Positions 1 to 7,522 of a DNA stretch of 34,986 bases are shown one piece after another (position 1 is the first letter of the stretch; every line of letters begins with the position of its first letter). The notes under the pieces are model-generated. The model had not been told where the DNA came from. It made no database searches and worked only from the letters and a program-made list of their open reading frames with translations. Where the stretch lies: the NCBI GenBank assembly GCA_020723015.1, contig DYJR01000004.1:5720-40705 (forward strand), written 5' to 3'. The translations under genes were made by a program, and so were the position numbers. Source of the DNA: Arcobacter nitrofigilis. GTDB taxonomy: Bacteria; Campylobacterota; Campylobacteria; Campylobacterales; Arcobacteraceae.

Positions 1-404
1 CGACAGTTGAAGAAGTTCCGACAGTTGAAGAAGTTCCGACAGTTGAAGAAGTTCCGACAGTTGAAGAAGTTCCTACTGTTGCAAATATTGCGGTAGATGA
101 TAAAAAATCTGAAGAAATAGTAGAAGTTTATTTTGAAGATAAAGTTAAAGATGAGCTTACAGCACAAGTAGCTACAAATATCAAATATAAAATCGATATA
201 AGTTTGTTGGATAAAAATAAACTAAAATGGTTTACGCAACGATATGGAATAAGTGATTATTATACTCAAGATGTAGGTAACGGTAAAGTACAGGTATTTA
301 TAGGTGATTTTAATGATAAAGAGAGTGCAATAAAAGCTTTAGAAACATTGCACCCTTACGTTAATTCGATATCTAAAATAATTGAATTTTCAACTAAAGA
401 CTAA
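1..404 (+). CDS. C-terminal part of a repeat-containing protein (partial)
   Basis: The reading frame is open from base 3 to the TAA at 402-404, so the ORF-track start at 204 (TTG) is only an internal codon and the gene begins outside the window. The visible part opens with a (TVEEVP)n repeat encoded by an 18-bp tandem repeat. A charged spacer follows, then a globular tail of about 75 residues. The tail contains VQVFIGDFNDKESAIKALETL, cut here to VFIGDFNDKESAIKAL, which resembles half of a SPOR-type domain (inference, weak). The acidic Pro/Val/Glu repeat is typical of a flexible linker in an envelope protein. The next gene starts 3 bases after the stop, so the two are almost certainly co-transcribed. 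The function is not recognised. Confidence 0.75.
   Translation, partial: TVEEVPTVEEVPTVEEVPTVEEVPTVANIAVDDKKSEEIVEVYFEDKVKDELTAQVATNIKYKIDISLLDKNKLKWFTQRYGISDYYTQDVGNGKVQVFIGDFNDKESAIKALETLHPYVNSISKIIEFSTKD
3..74 (+). repeat. 18-bp in-frame tandem repeat, four visible copies
   Basis: The unit acagttgaagaagttccg is repeated head to tail at 3-20, 21-38, 39-56 and 57-74. The last copy ends in cct instead of ccg. Each unit encodes TVEEVP. The array may continue upstream of the window. The near-perfect nucleotide identity suggests recent expansion and possible copy-number variation between strains. Confidence 0.95.
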
Positions 405-407
405 AAA

Positions 408-2537
408 ATGAATTTCACAATAGGTAAAAAGTTTCTTATATTGGCCGTAAGTTTATCATTAATAACTGTTTTATCTTTCGGTTATAACTATTTTACGTTT
501 AAAGAGAAAATAACACAAGAATTCGAGCATGGTAACGAAAAAGATATAGAATACGTATTAACAGGGTTACAAGAGGCACTAATGGCAAGTGATTATATGA
601 GTATTTTTAATATTTTAAGAGGTGTTGTAAACACTACAAATATAGAGCATATTAAAATAACGTATAACAGTTTGGTGTTTACTAAAAGTGCTTTGATTTA
701 TAATTCTACGTTTCCGAAGAACTTAGACTGGGATGTAACGGATATATCTACGGATGCTAGAAACGGGTTTATTTCTTTGGAAAGTAATAATATGTATAAA
801 CTATATACTACGGCACTGTTTAATCCAAAAAGAGCCGTGAATGTCAAATTTATATTATACAAAGACGGCACATTGATAAATGCTCAGTCTAGACTGAACT
901 TTTATTATGAATTATCAAGAAATGATATAGATATTACAAAGATAGATAATCCTGAATTTGTTAAGACAAAAGATATATATTTTGTAGATGAGCCTTTTGC
1001 AAAAATGAGTTATGTTATTGATGATACCGTAGTAGAAAAGCGTTTAAGTAATTTTTATAAATTGTTTTGGATCTATTTTATTGTATTGCTTATAGGTATT
1101 AACGCAGTTTTAGGAGCTATATACTATCTATTTGTTTTGAAATTATTACTAAGACCTATCAAATTATTTGAAAGCAATATGCAAAATGCCCTTGACAATA
1201 ATTTTGCAAATAAGATAGAGTATAAAAGCGGTAATACAGACTTTGATAATGTCATAGAATTACTAAACAAAGTTCTGAAAAAGTATACATCAGTGGTAAA
1301 TGAGTTAAATATAAATAAAGATATTTTGGAAAGAAAAGTCTTTACAGATGACTTGACAGGTTTACAAAATCAAAAAGTATTTGAATTAGATTTGAAGAAT
1401 ATGTTTATTACTAGAGCGGACGGATTTATAGGATATATTAAGATAGAAGCACTAGGTGTTTTTACTAAGCAGTTTGGTTCTGCCTTGGCAAATCATCTAA
1501 TAGAAGAATTCGCCCATACGGTACAAAATAAGTTTTATAAGTTTGAATTACAAGAAGCAACTCTTTATAGGTTCTTTGGTTCAGAGTTTGCTATGATTGT
1601 GAAAAATAAAGATGAAGAAGTTATTAATGCCTTTGCGTCAAATTTGATGGATGAATTACAAGACATGGCATTTAGATATGAGGTAAATGATACATTGTCA
1701 AGGTTTACTTTTATACCTTTTGATAAATACGGTACTATTGATTCTATTTTGCACTCTTTAAGTGATTCATACAACAAACTATCTTCAGCTGGAGATGTAT
1801 TTAGTATAGTTAGTTCTTCTGAGGTAGTTGATAAATTTGCCATACTAGAACAAAGTGTAAGGGCTATTATCGATCAACAATCATTTGAAATTAATTATGG
1901 CTTTGATACTCATTTGATTGAGACAGATGAAGTAATTATGCAAGAGGCTATGCCTTTATTGATTGACGAAAACGGTGATAAGTTCCCGATAGGCGTATTT
2001 ATATCTGCTGCAGAAAAGATAGGTTTAGCGTCAAAATTTGATAAATATATACTAGAAAATGTAATATTTTATATTAACTCCAATGAGATACAGCACAAAA
2101 TAGCAGTGAATTTGTCTATGTTTTCATTGGAGGATAGTGAGTTCGTAATATGGCTTCACTCTATTTTATTATATAATGAAGAAGCGGCAAAAAATCTGGT
2201 ATTTAGTATGACATCCTATAATGCTTCGACAAAAGTAGAAGTTTTCAAGCATTTCGTTGATGAAGTACATCGTTTCGGTGCAAAGGTTATTATGAAACGT
2301 TATACGATGAATGATTTTAATCTTGAAGATTTGGAGATATTTAAATTAGATTATTTAAGGGTACATAAAGATTATACAAACGGTATTGCCGAAGATAGGG
2401 ATAAAAAACATTTATTAAGAAGTGTATTGAATTTCTGCGAAGCAAATAATATTATAGCTATAGGTGACAGTATTAAGTCGCAAAATGACTTGAAAGTTTG
2501 TAAACTTATGGGCTTAGATGCAGTTAGTAAGTTTTAA
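408..2537 (+). CDS. LapD-like membrane protein with degenerate GGDEF and EAL domains
   Basis: This 709-residue protein has an N-terminal membrane segment (about 9-29), an extracytoplasmic region (about 30-215), a second membrane segment (about 216-246), a HAMP-like linker, a GGDEF-type domain (about 310-470) and an EAL-type domain (about 480-705). The GGDEF signature reads FGSEF (390-394). In the EAL domain, EAM stands at 513-515. The catalytic acidic residues are lost: the usual E-x-T-E stretch reads SMTS, the DDFG motif reads KRYTMNDF, and the K-I-D motif reads RVHK. Both domains therefore look catalytically dead, which fits a cyclic-di-GMP receptor such as LapD, where binding signals across the membrane. 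The gene starts 3 bases after the upstream stop and is followed 9 bases later by a lipoprotein gene. The LapD-like role is inferred from architecture; a LapG protease was not seen in the window. Confidence 0.82.
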   Translation: MNFTIGKKFLILAVSLSLITVLSFGYNYFTFKEKITQEFEHGNEKDIEYVLTGLQEALMASDYMSIFNILRGVVNTTNIEHIKITYNSLVFTKSALIYNSTFPKNLDWDVTDISTDARNGFISLESNNMYKLYTTALFNPKRAVNVKFILYKDGTLINAQSRLNFYYELSRNDIDITKIDNPEFVKTKDIYFVDEPFAKMSYVIDDTVVEKRLSNFYKLFWIYFIVLLIGINAVLGAIYYLFVLKLLLRPIKLFESNMQNALDNNFANKIEYKSGNTDFDNVIELLNKVLKKYTSVVNELNINKDILERKVFTDDLTGLQNQKVFELDLKNMFITRADGFIGYIKIEALGVFTKQFGSALANHLIEEFAHTVQNKFYKFELQEATLYRFFGSEFAMIVKNKDEEVINAFASNLMDELQDMAFRYEVNDTLSRFTFIPFDKYGTIDSILHSLSDSYNKLSSAGDVFSIVSSSEVVDKFAILEQSVRAIIDQQSFEINYGFDTHLIETDEVIMQEAMPLLIDENGDKFPIGVFISAAEKIGLASKFDKYILENVIFYINSNEIQHKIAVNLSMFSLEDSEFVIWLHSILLYNEEAAKNLVFSMTSYNASTKVEVFKHFVDEVHRFGAKVIMKRYTMNDFNLEDLEIFKLDYLRVHKDYTNGIAEDRDKKHLLRSVLNFCEANNIIAIGDSIKSQNDLKVCKLMGLDAVSKF

Positions 2538-2546
2538 AGGAAATAT

Positions 2547-3197
2547 ATGAAAACAGCTTTTTTTATAAATATATTATTGTTGGCTCTATTCATATCCGGA
2601 TGTTCTCAAAAAGAGATTGTGACACTTAAGTATTATGACAAATTCTCAAAAGATGATGTTTTATTAGCAGGTAAAAGAGCATTTATTACTGCACAAAATG
2701 ATAAATACATTATAGATTCATATAGAGATAGACTTGAAGTTACCAAGATAGATACCTTTTACCATTTGGTAGGTAGTAAAATAGTAGTGAAAGAGTATTT
2801 ACTTGAAGTTGAAGAGGATGATTTAGGAACCCTAGCAAAAATGACCGTTATCGGGTATTATGACCCTGATAAGAAAGGTAAGTATTATGTAGATAAAGAT
2901 GAACATAATTTTATATGGGAAAAAATGGATTTCTTTTTGGCTGAACGTGATAGTCTTTATCTTGATGCTTATAACGACAGCAAAAAGACCGCCTTGGGAG
3001 ATTCTTTTAAGACGAATATAGGTGGCTTTTATGAAGAAAAAATAATTAAGCCTTCCAAGTTTATGAAGGCAAACCAAGAGTTTGAAAAAGGTGTAATAGA
3101 ATGTGGTCAAAAAGATACGGTAGAATCAGATACTATTATAGAAAAAGATGATGAACTAAATATTGAAGAGATTGGACACGATGAAGAAAACTCTTAA
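2547..3197 (+). CDS. Putative lipoprotein of unknown function
   Basis: The 216-residue product starts with a short hydrophobic signal ending in the lipobox LFISGC at about residues 14-19, so it is predicted to be a lipoprotein anchored through that Cys. The start ATG is preceded by aaggaaa at a normal distance. The mature part is rich in charged residues (many Lys, Asp, Glu) and ends in a very acidic tail (EKDDELNIEEIGHDEE). It has no motif I recognise. It lies 9 bases after the degenerate GGDEF-EAL gene and overlaps the Sel1-repeat gene by 17 bases, so it probably belongs to the same envelope operon. Confidence 0.8.
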   Translation: MKTAFFINILLLALFISGCSQKEIVTLKYYDKFSKDDVLLAGKRAFITAQNDKYIIDSYRDRLEVTKIDTFYHLVGSKIVVKEYLLEVEEDDLGTLAKMTVIGYYDPDKKGKYYVDKDEHNFIWEKMDFFLAERDSLYLDAYNDSKKTALGDSFKTNIGGFYEEKIIKPSKFMKANQEFEKGVIECGQKDTVESDTIIEKDDELNIEEIGHDEENS

Positions 3198-4131
3198 AAC
3201 ATTAACGGCAAGTTTATTTGTTGTATCACTGTTATTTGCAGGTGATTTTGAGGAAGGTGTAAATAGTTACTTGTCAAAAGACTATACAAAAGCGTATGAG
3301 ATATTTTCAAAACTAGCAAATGAAAATAATTCAAATGCCCAGTATAATTTGGCTATTATGTATCAAAAAGGCTTAGGCGTTGAGAAAAATTTATATGAGA
3401 GTTTTGTGTGGCTTGAAAAAGCTTCAAATTTAGGTAACGTTCAAGCACAAAATAATCTTGCTTATTTTTATGAACACGGTCTTGTCGGAGAGAAAAATAA
3501 AATAAAAGCTATAGAATGGTATGAAAAAGCATCCAATAGCGGTTATTCAATAGCACAGTTTAATCTTGCTATGTTATATGAACAACATGAATTAGATAAA
3601 GAATATCAGAAAAAAGCATTTATGTTGTACGAAAAAGCCGCAACACAGGGTGTAGTGCCCGCACAAAACAATCTTGCAAGATTTTATTACTTTGGTTTTG
3701 GAACAAACAAAGATATGAAAAAAGCGGCTTATTGGTATGAAGAGGCTGCAAAACGTAATAATGACGTGGCGGCATTTAATTTAGCTTTGATGTATTATAG
3801 CGGTGAAGGTGTTGCAAAAGATAATGACAAAACCTTATATTGGCTTGAAAAAGCTGCAACTTTGGAGAATAAATTTGCCCAAACACAACTTGCTGATTTT
3901 TACCGTTCCGGAGAACTTGTAAAACAAGATTATGAAAAAGCTTTATTTTGGTATTTTGAAGCAGCTACGCAAGAGTATGCAAAAGCTCAGTATTATGTGG
4001 GGCTTTTTTACTATGAAGGTTACGGTGTGCCTCAAGATAAAGAAAAAGGGCTGTTTTGGATGACAAAATCAAAAGAAAACGGATATTCTTTTGCAGATGA
4101 ATTTATCAAACGGGTATCAAAAAAAGATTAG
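3181..4131 (+). CDS. Secreted Sel1-repeat (TPR-like) protein
   Basis: The ORF track begins at a TTG (3163), but the ATG at 3181 opens a clear signal peptide (MKKTLKTLTASLFVVSLLFA, then GDF), so 3181 is the better start. This makes a 316-residue protein whose first 17 bases overlap the lipoprotein gene. The mature part is about seven Sel1-type repeats of roughly 36 residues, with recurring A-x-x-N-L-A-x-x-Y, G-x-G-V and W-x-E-K-A-A positions. Sel1 proteins usually act as scaffolds for protein contacts. There are no cysteines, so it is not one of the disulfide-rich Hcp proteins of Helicobacter. Its 3' end overlaps the convergent permease gene by 4 bases. The binding partner is unknown; the lipoprotein or the degenerate GGDEF-EAL protein are candidates. 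Confidence 0.87.
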   Translation: MKKTLKTLTASLFVVSLLFAGDFEEGVNSYLSKDYTKAYEIFSKLANENNSNAQYNLAIMYQKGLGVEKNLYESFVWLEKASNLGNVQAQNNLAYFYEHGLVGEKNKIKAIEWYEKASNSGYSIAQFNLAMLYEQHELDKEYQKKAFMLYEKAATQGVVPAQNNLARFYYFGFGTNKDMKKAAYWYEEAAKRNNDVAAFNLALMYYSGEGVAKDNDKTLYWLEKAATLENKFAQTQLADFYRSGELVKQDYEKALFWYFEAATQEYAKAQYYVGLFYYEGYGVPQDKEKGLFWMTKSKENGYSFADEFIKRVSKKD

Positions 4132-5096
4132 TTTATTTTGAAGTTTGGATTGAGTTTTGCTAGTATCAAATCAGCTATGATATTCCCTATAAGCGTTAAA
4201 AAAGCACCTATAATAAGAATACCCATAATTACAGGGTAGTCACGACTCATTGCACTTTGAAAAAACAATAAACCCATACCGTCTATCGCAAATATAGTTT
4301 CCAAAATAACACTTCCACCTATAACTCCGGGTAATGAAAGACCAAGTAGAGTAATAACAGGAGGATAAAGATTTGGAAGTATATAGTACCTAAAAAGTTT
4401 ATATCCAGTGATCCCTCTCGATTTGGCAAAGAAAATATAATCACTTCTGAGTATTTCTAACGTAAGTGAACGAATATACAAAGTTAGACTTCCTATTCCT
4501 CCGAAAATAATGATAGTGATAGGTAATAATAAATGCCATGAGATATCCAAATAATATTTTATACCATCCGTATAATTACCTGAACTTATACCTGAAATAG
4601 GTACCAATTCAAGCCATAAACCAAAAATCAAAATACCTATAACCGCAAGATAAAAAGAGGGCATAGAAAAGCTTATAAGTGAAAGTTGTTTCACAATTTT
4701 ATCGTACAACATATCTTTTTTGAGTGCAGATTTAATACCTAGATAAAGTGATATAACGAATATAAAAAACATACTTGTTATATTTATCGCTAAAGTAATA
4801 GGTAATTTTTCTAAAATCATATCTTTTACCATTTCACCGCTTGAAAAACTGACACCGAAGTCAAGCACTAAAATAGAACTTAGCCATGAAAAGAATTGTA
4901 TGTGTAGAGGTTTATCAAGACCATAAATGGCTTTTAGGTTTGCTATGGTTTCAGGGGTAATGTTTGGATTTAATTCCCCGCTAGCAAAAAATGAGTTAGG
5001 GGCAAGTTGGATTACACTAAAAGATATTACGCTTATAAGAAGAAGCATCAATACTATATAGCTAAGCTTTTTGACTAATACCCTCAATCCCTGCAT
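4128..5096 (-). CDS. Peptide/nickel-type (DppB/OppB-like) ABC transporter permease, orphan
   Basis: The 322-residue integral membrane protein has the family layout: an N-terminal membrane helix, an extracytoplasmic loop containing YGLDKPLHIQFFSWL, GVSF, then five further hydrophobic segments with the coupling region FAKSRGITGYKLFRYYILPN and the tail motif ETIFAIDGMGLLFFQSAM. Length is normal for DppB. It would form half of a membrane channel for peptide or metal-chelate import or export. No DppC, ATPase (DppD/F) or substrate-binding protein gene is adjacent: upstream is a redox fusion protein and downstream is the convergent Sel1 gene. Its partners must be elsewhere, or it is a relic. The substrate cannot be inferred. 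Confidence 0.88.
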   Translation of the reverse strand: MQGLRVLVKKLSYIVLMLLLISVISFSVIQLAPNSFFASGELNPNITPETIANLKAIYGLDKPLHIQFFSWLSSILVLDFGVSFSSGEMVKDMILEKLPITLAINITSMFFIFVISLYLGIKSALKKDMLYDKIVKQLSLISFSMPSFYLAVIGILIFGLWLELVPISGISSGNYTDGIKYYLDISWHLLLPITIIIFGGIGSLTLYIRSLTLEILRSDYIFFAKSRGITGYKLFRYYILPNLYPPVITLLGLSLPGVIGGSVILETIFAIDGMGLLFFQSAMSRDYPVIMGILIIGAFLTLIGNIIADLILAKLNPNFKIN

Positions 5097-5100
5097 CTAT

Positions 5101-5142
5101 CATCCTTAACCCTTAAATCTCAACCAAGAACCATCAACCATT
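5101..5142. repeat. Heptamer-phased intergenic repeat
   Basis: The space between the permease and the redox fusion gene is almost entirely a run of related 7-mers in strict register: CATCCTT AACCCTT AAATCTC, then AACCAAG AACCATC AACCATT. It belongs to the 7-nt repeat family seen in other gaps of this window. Confidence 0.6.
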
Positions 5143-5147
5143 ATTTG

Positions 5148-5888
5148 TCAATTTCCGCTAATAACTTTGCCTTTATATGTCATAATACCGAAATCAAAGT
5201 TTATAACTTTTCTAAATCCTAAATCATGCATTACATGTTGGCAATATGCGCTTCTACTACCGCTATAACAATATACGATAGTAACTATTTCTTTTTGGTT
5301 TTCAAGTTGTCCTATGGTGTTATAAAAGCTTGTTGTCGGGATTAGATAGTCTGTTCCTTCAATTCTTCTTGATTTCCATTCCATCCACTCTCTAACATCA
5401 ACAAGATTAAAATCAACCATTTTTAAAGCTCTTGCTTCAAGTAGTGCTTCGAGCTCATCTGCATCAATAGACTCTTTTTCTAGTAATAGCTCACATTCAA
5501 GTGTACTTAATCCTCTTGAGTGTGTATGTACTACAATTTCAGCTTCGTTTGTACTCGCAAACTTACTAGCATACTCTTTTGTACAAAAAATACCACAATG
5601 ACATTTGCCTTCTTCAGGTATTTCATACTCTAAAGCAGGTTTACAAGGACAAATTCTATTATCTGCTGCTTTTTGTTCTTCCTTCGTTATTCCTATTACC
5701 ATAAAACATGGACAGTATCTTTTGTTGTATATTAGTTTATTTCTAGTAAGACCCATTTGTACTGATTCGTTGACTTCATCTTCAGGGTTATATACAAAGC
5801 CAAATTGTGAACATACTTTGTCTGTAAAGTTTTTTGTATTTTCTAGTTCTGTTTGGAATTCAGTTGAGTTCATATCTATTTTTATCAT
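5148..5888 (-). CDS. Ferredoxin-thioredoxin-reductase catalytic domain fused to a rhodanese domain
   Basis: The 246-residue protein carries the cysteine pattern of the catalytic (beta) chain of ferredoxin:thioredoxin reductase: CPC at 59-61, CPC at 80-82 and CHC at 96-98, followed by GIFC. Known FTR beta chains use CPC-x16-CPC-x8-CHC; here the spacings are 18 and 13, so the loops are longer. These cysteines normally hold a [4Fe-4S] cluster and a redox disulfide. The C-terminal part (about 155-246) is a rhodanese domain with the active-site loop CYSGSRS (Cys207) and the typical LVDVREWMEW start. The ATG is preceded by AAGG about 8 bases upstream. The two domains together suggest cluster-driven reduction of a sulfane-sulfur or disulfide substrate (inference). 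No FTR variable chain is nearby. Confidence 0.85.
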   Translation of the reverse strand: MIKIDMNSTEFQTELENTKNFTDKVCSQFGFVYNPEDEVNESVQMGLTRNKLIYNKRYCPCFMVIGITKEEQKAADNRICPCKPALEYEIPEEGKCHCGIFCTKEYASKFASTNEAEIVVHTHSRGLSTLECELLLEKESIDADELEALLEARALKMVDFNLVDVREWMEWKSRRIEGTDYLIPTTSFYNTIGQLENQKEIVTIVYCYSGSRSAYCQHVMHDLGFRKVINFDFGIMTYKGKVISGN

Positions 5889-5949
5889 TAAAAAACCTTG
5901 TGTGTAATATATGAAAATTGATTATATCAAAAGTATGGTAAAGGGAAGA

Positions 5950-6106
5950 TTAGGTGTATTGTCCTCAAGCTTTGCCCTGCGGGATTTTTCCAGTGGGATT
6001 TGCCTACGGCTACATCGCTTCGCTACATGGTGTATTGGTGTATTGGATGAATAATTATTTATCTTACCAATAACCAATAACCAATAACTATTAACTACTT
6101 ACTCAT
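5950..6106. repeat. Intergenic repeat element: GC-rich hairpins plus ACCAATA heptamers
   Basis: Downstream of oorC the DNA holds short GC hairpins (CCCTGCGGG at 5975-5983, GCCTACGGC at 6002-6010, and GCTTCGC around 6017) and GTGTATTG duplications. A heptamer run then reads ACCAATA x3, ACTATTA, ACTACTT at 6066-6100. The GGTGTATTGG side and the ACCAATAACC side are roughly inverted, so the whole could fold. The heptamers run into the 3' end of oorC and provide its TAG stop codon (read on the minus strand). It may also act as the oor operon terminator. Confidence 0.6.
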
Positions 6107-6652
6107 AGCCTCTTCAGCGTATTTGTAACCTAAGTCATAAGCTTTGTTGTTTACTGCGTGAACTTTTGCAGGAACTTTTGAAAGCATTACTTCTCTCAGT
6201 GTTTCTTTATCGATAGCATTCATAAATTTGTTTGCTATAGCAAGAGCTACAACAGATTGTGTAATAACGTTTCCGATTTCTTCTTTTGCAATGGTAATAA
6301 TAGGAATTTCAACAATTCTCCATTTTTTTCTATCTTCTTCCGTAGGTGTTACTAGATTTGGTTCAACTACTATTGTACCGCCTTCAGAAACACCGTTTTT
6401 GAATAAATCATAACTTTTTTGTGCAACGGAAAGCATGAAATCTATCTCACCGTCATTTGCGTAAGGGTAGAAAATTTCATTATCATCTAACGTAATATCA
6501 ACAACCGTTGGACCACCTCTAACTTGAGAAGTATATGTTGCAGTTTTTAAACCATAACCACCGGTTTTGATTTTTGCAACTGCAAAAATCTCTCCGGCAA
6601 GAAGTACACCTTGTCCACCAACACCCGTAAATCTCATTAATGTTCTAGCCAT
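6095..6652 (-). CDS. oorC: 2-oxoglutarate:acceptor oxidoreductase, gamma subunit
   Basis: The 185-residue product has the gamma-domain hallmark GVGGQGVLLAGEIFA near the N-terminus, followed by SQVRGGPTVVDI, as in the gamma subunits of 2-oxoacid:ferredoxin oxidoreductases. It is the last gene of a four-gene operon in the order D-A-B-C, the arrangement of oorDABC in Campylobacter and Helicobacter. There the enzyme oxidises 2-oxoglutarate with CoA to succinyl-CoA and passes electrons to a low-potential carrier; run backwards it serves the reductive TCA cycle. It starts 11 bases after oorB. The final codons and stop fall within an intergenic heptamer repeat, so the extreme C-terminus (MSK) may be repeat-derived. 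Confidence 0.93.
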   Translation of the reverse strand: MARTLMRFTGVGGQGVLLAGEIFAVAKIKTGGYGLKTATYTSQVRGGPTVVDITLDDNEIFYPYANDGEIDFMLSVAQKSYDLFKNGVSEGGTIVVEPNLVTPTEEDRKKWRIVEIPIITIAKEEIGNVITQSVVALAIANKFMNAIDKETLREVMLSKVPAKVHAVNNKAYDLGYKYAEEAMSK

Positions 6653-6663
6653 AGTGTTACTCC

Positions 6664-7521
6664 TTATATCTTTTTCTCAAATTCGTCTTGAGTGATTGCT
6701 TTTCTTTTGCCTTGATGTACTTTTTTAATTTCTTCGTACATTTCACAGTATTCTTTAGCATTTTCATCATGTTTCAAGATACCTGTTGGGAACGCGTTTA
6801 ATTGCTCTTCAGGAGTCATTTTTTCCCATTTTGATAGTGGTGCAGTTATAGAATCAATCCACTCTAAGTTTTTCATAGCACTATCCATTTTGTTTTTTCT
6901 ACCAAGGTTAATATGGCAGTTTGACATAATATCAAAGAATGCAAAACCTTTATGTTGGAAACCTTTGATTAAAACTCTCTCTAGTTTTTTAGGGTCAAGT
7001 ATAGTTTCTCTAGCTACAAATGAAGCACCTGAAGCGATTGCAACTTTACAAGCATCAAATGTAGGGTCGATATTACCTGCTTTTTGACTTACAGTCCAGA
7101 AACCTCGCGGAGTCGTAGGACTTGTTTGAGAATTTGTCAAACCATAGATGAAGTTATTGATCATAATGAAATTTATATCAATATTTCTTCTACATCCGTG
7201 AATCGTATGATTTCCACCGATAGCCATGGCATCACCGTCACCGGCAACACATATTACGTGTTTGTCTGGATTTGCAAGCTTTACACCTGTTGCAAATGCT
7301 ATAGTTCTACCGTGAGTCGTGTGGATAGTATTGAAATCAACATATGATGAAAATCTTCCGGAACATCCAATACCTGAAACTACACATACGTCATCTTGTT
7401 TCCAACCGCAAGCGTCAATGGCTCTAATAACAGCTTTAAGGATAACACCGTCACCACATCCCCAACACCAAAGTGTCGGCATTTTTTCTAATCTTAAGTA
7501 TTTATCGTAATTGAAAGCCAT
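6664..7521 (-). CDS. oorB: 2-oxoglutarate:acceptor oxidoreductase, beta (TPP-binding) subunit
   Basis: The 285-residue protein shows the thiamine diphosphate site GDGDAMAIGGNH followed by NNFIYGLTNSQ, which marks the beta subunit of 2-oxoacid:ferredoxin oxidoreductases. The cysteines of WCWGCGDG near residue 20 and GIGCSG further on fit ligands of the [4Fe-4S] cluster that receives electrons from the TPP intermediate. Length and the N-terminal MPTLWCWGCG are as in known OorB proteins. The gene lies 1 base after oorA (stop and start nearly touching), so translational coupling is likely. It works with OorA, OorC and OorD. Confidence 0.95.
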   Translation of the reverse strand: MAFNYDKYLRLEKMPTLWCWGCGDGVILKAVIRAIDACGWKQDDVCVVSGIGCSGRFSSYVDFNTIHTTHGRTIAFATGVKLANPDKHVICVAGDGDAMAIGGNHTIHGCRRNIDINFIMINNFIYGLTNSQTSPTTPRGFWTVSQKAGNIDPTFDACKVAIASGASFVARETILDPKKLERVLIKGFQHKGFAFFDIMSNCHINLGRKNKMDSAMKNLEWIDSITAPLSKWEKMTPEEQLNAFPTGILKHDENAKEYCEMYEEIKKVHQGKRKAITQDEFEKKI

Positions 7522-7522
7522 T

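Noticed and set aside
3181-4131. Helicobacter-type cysteine-rich Hcp beta-lactamase-like protein
   Set aside because: Sel1 repeats match, but the protein has no cysteines, while Hcp proteins have a disulfide in each repeat.
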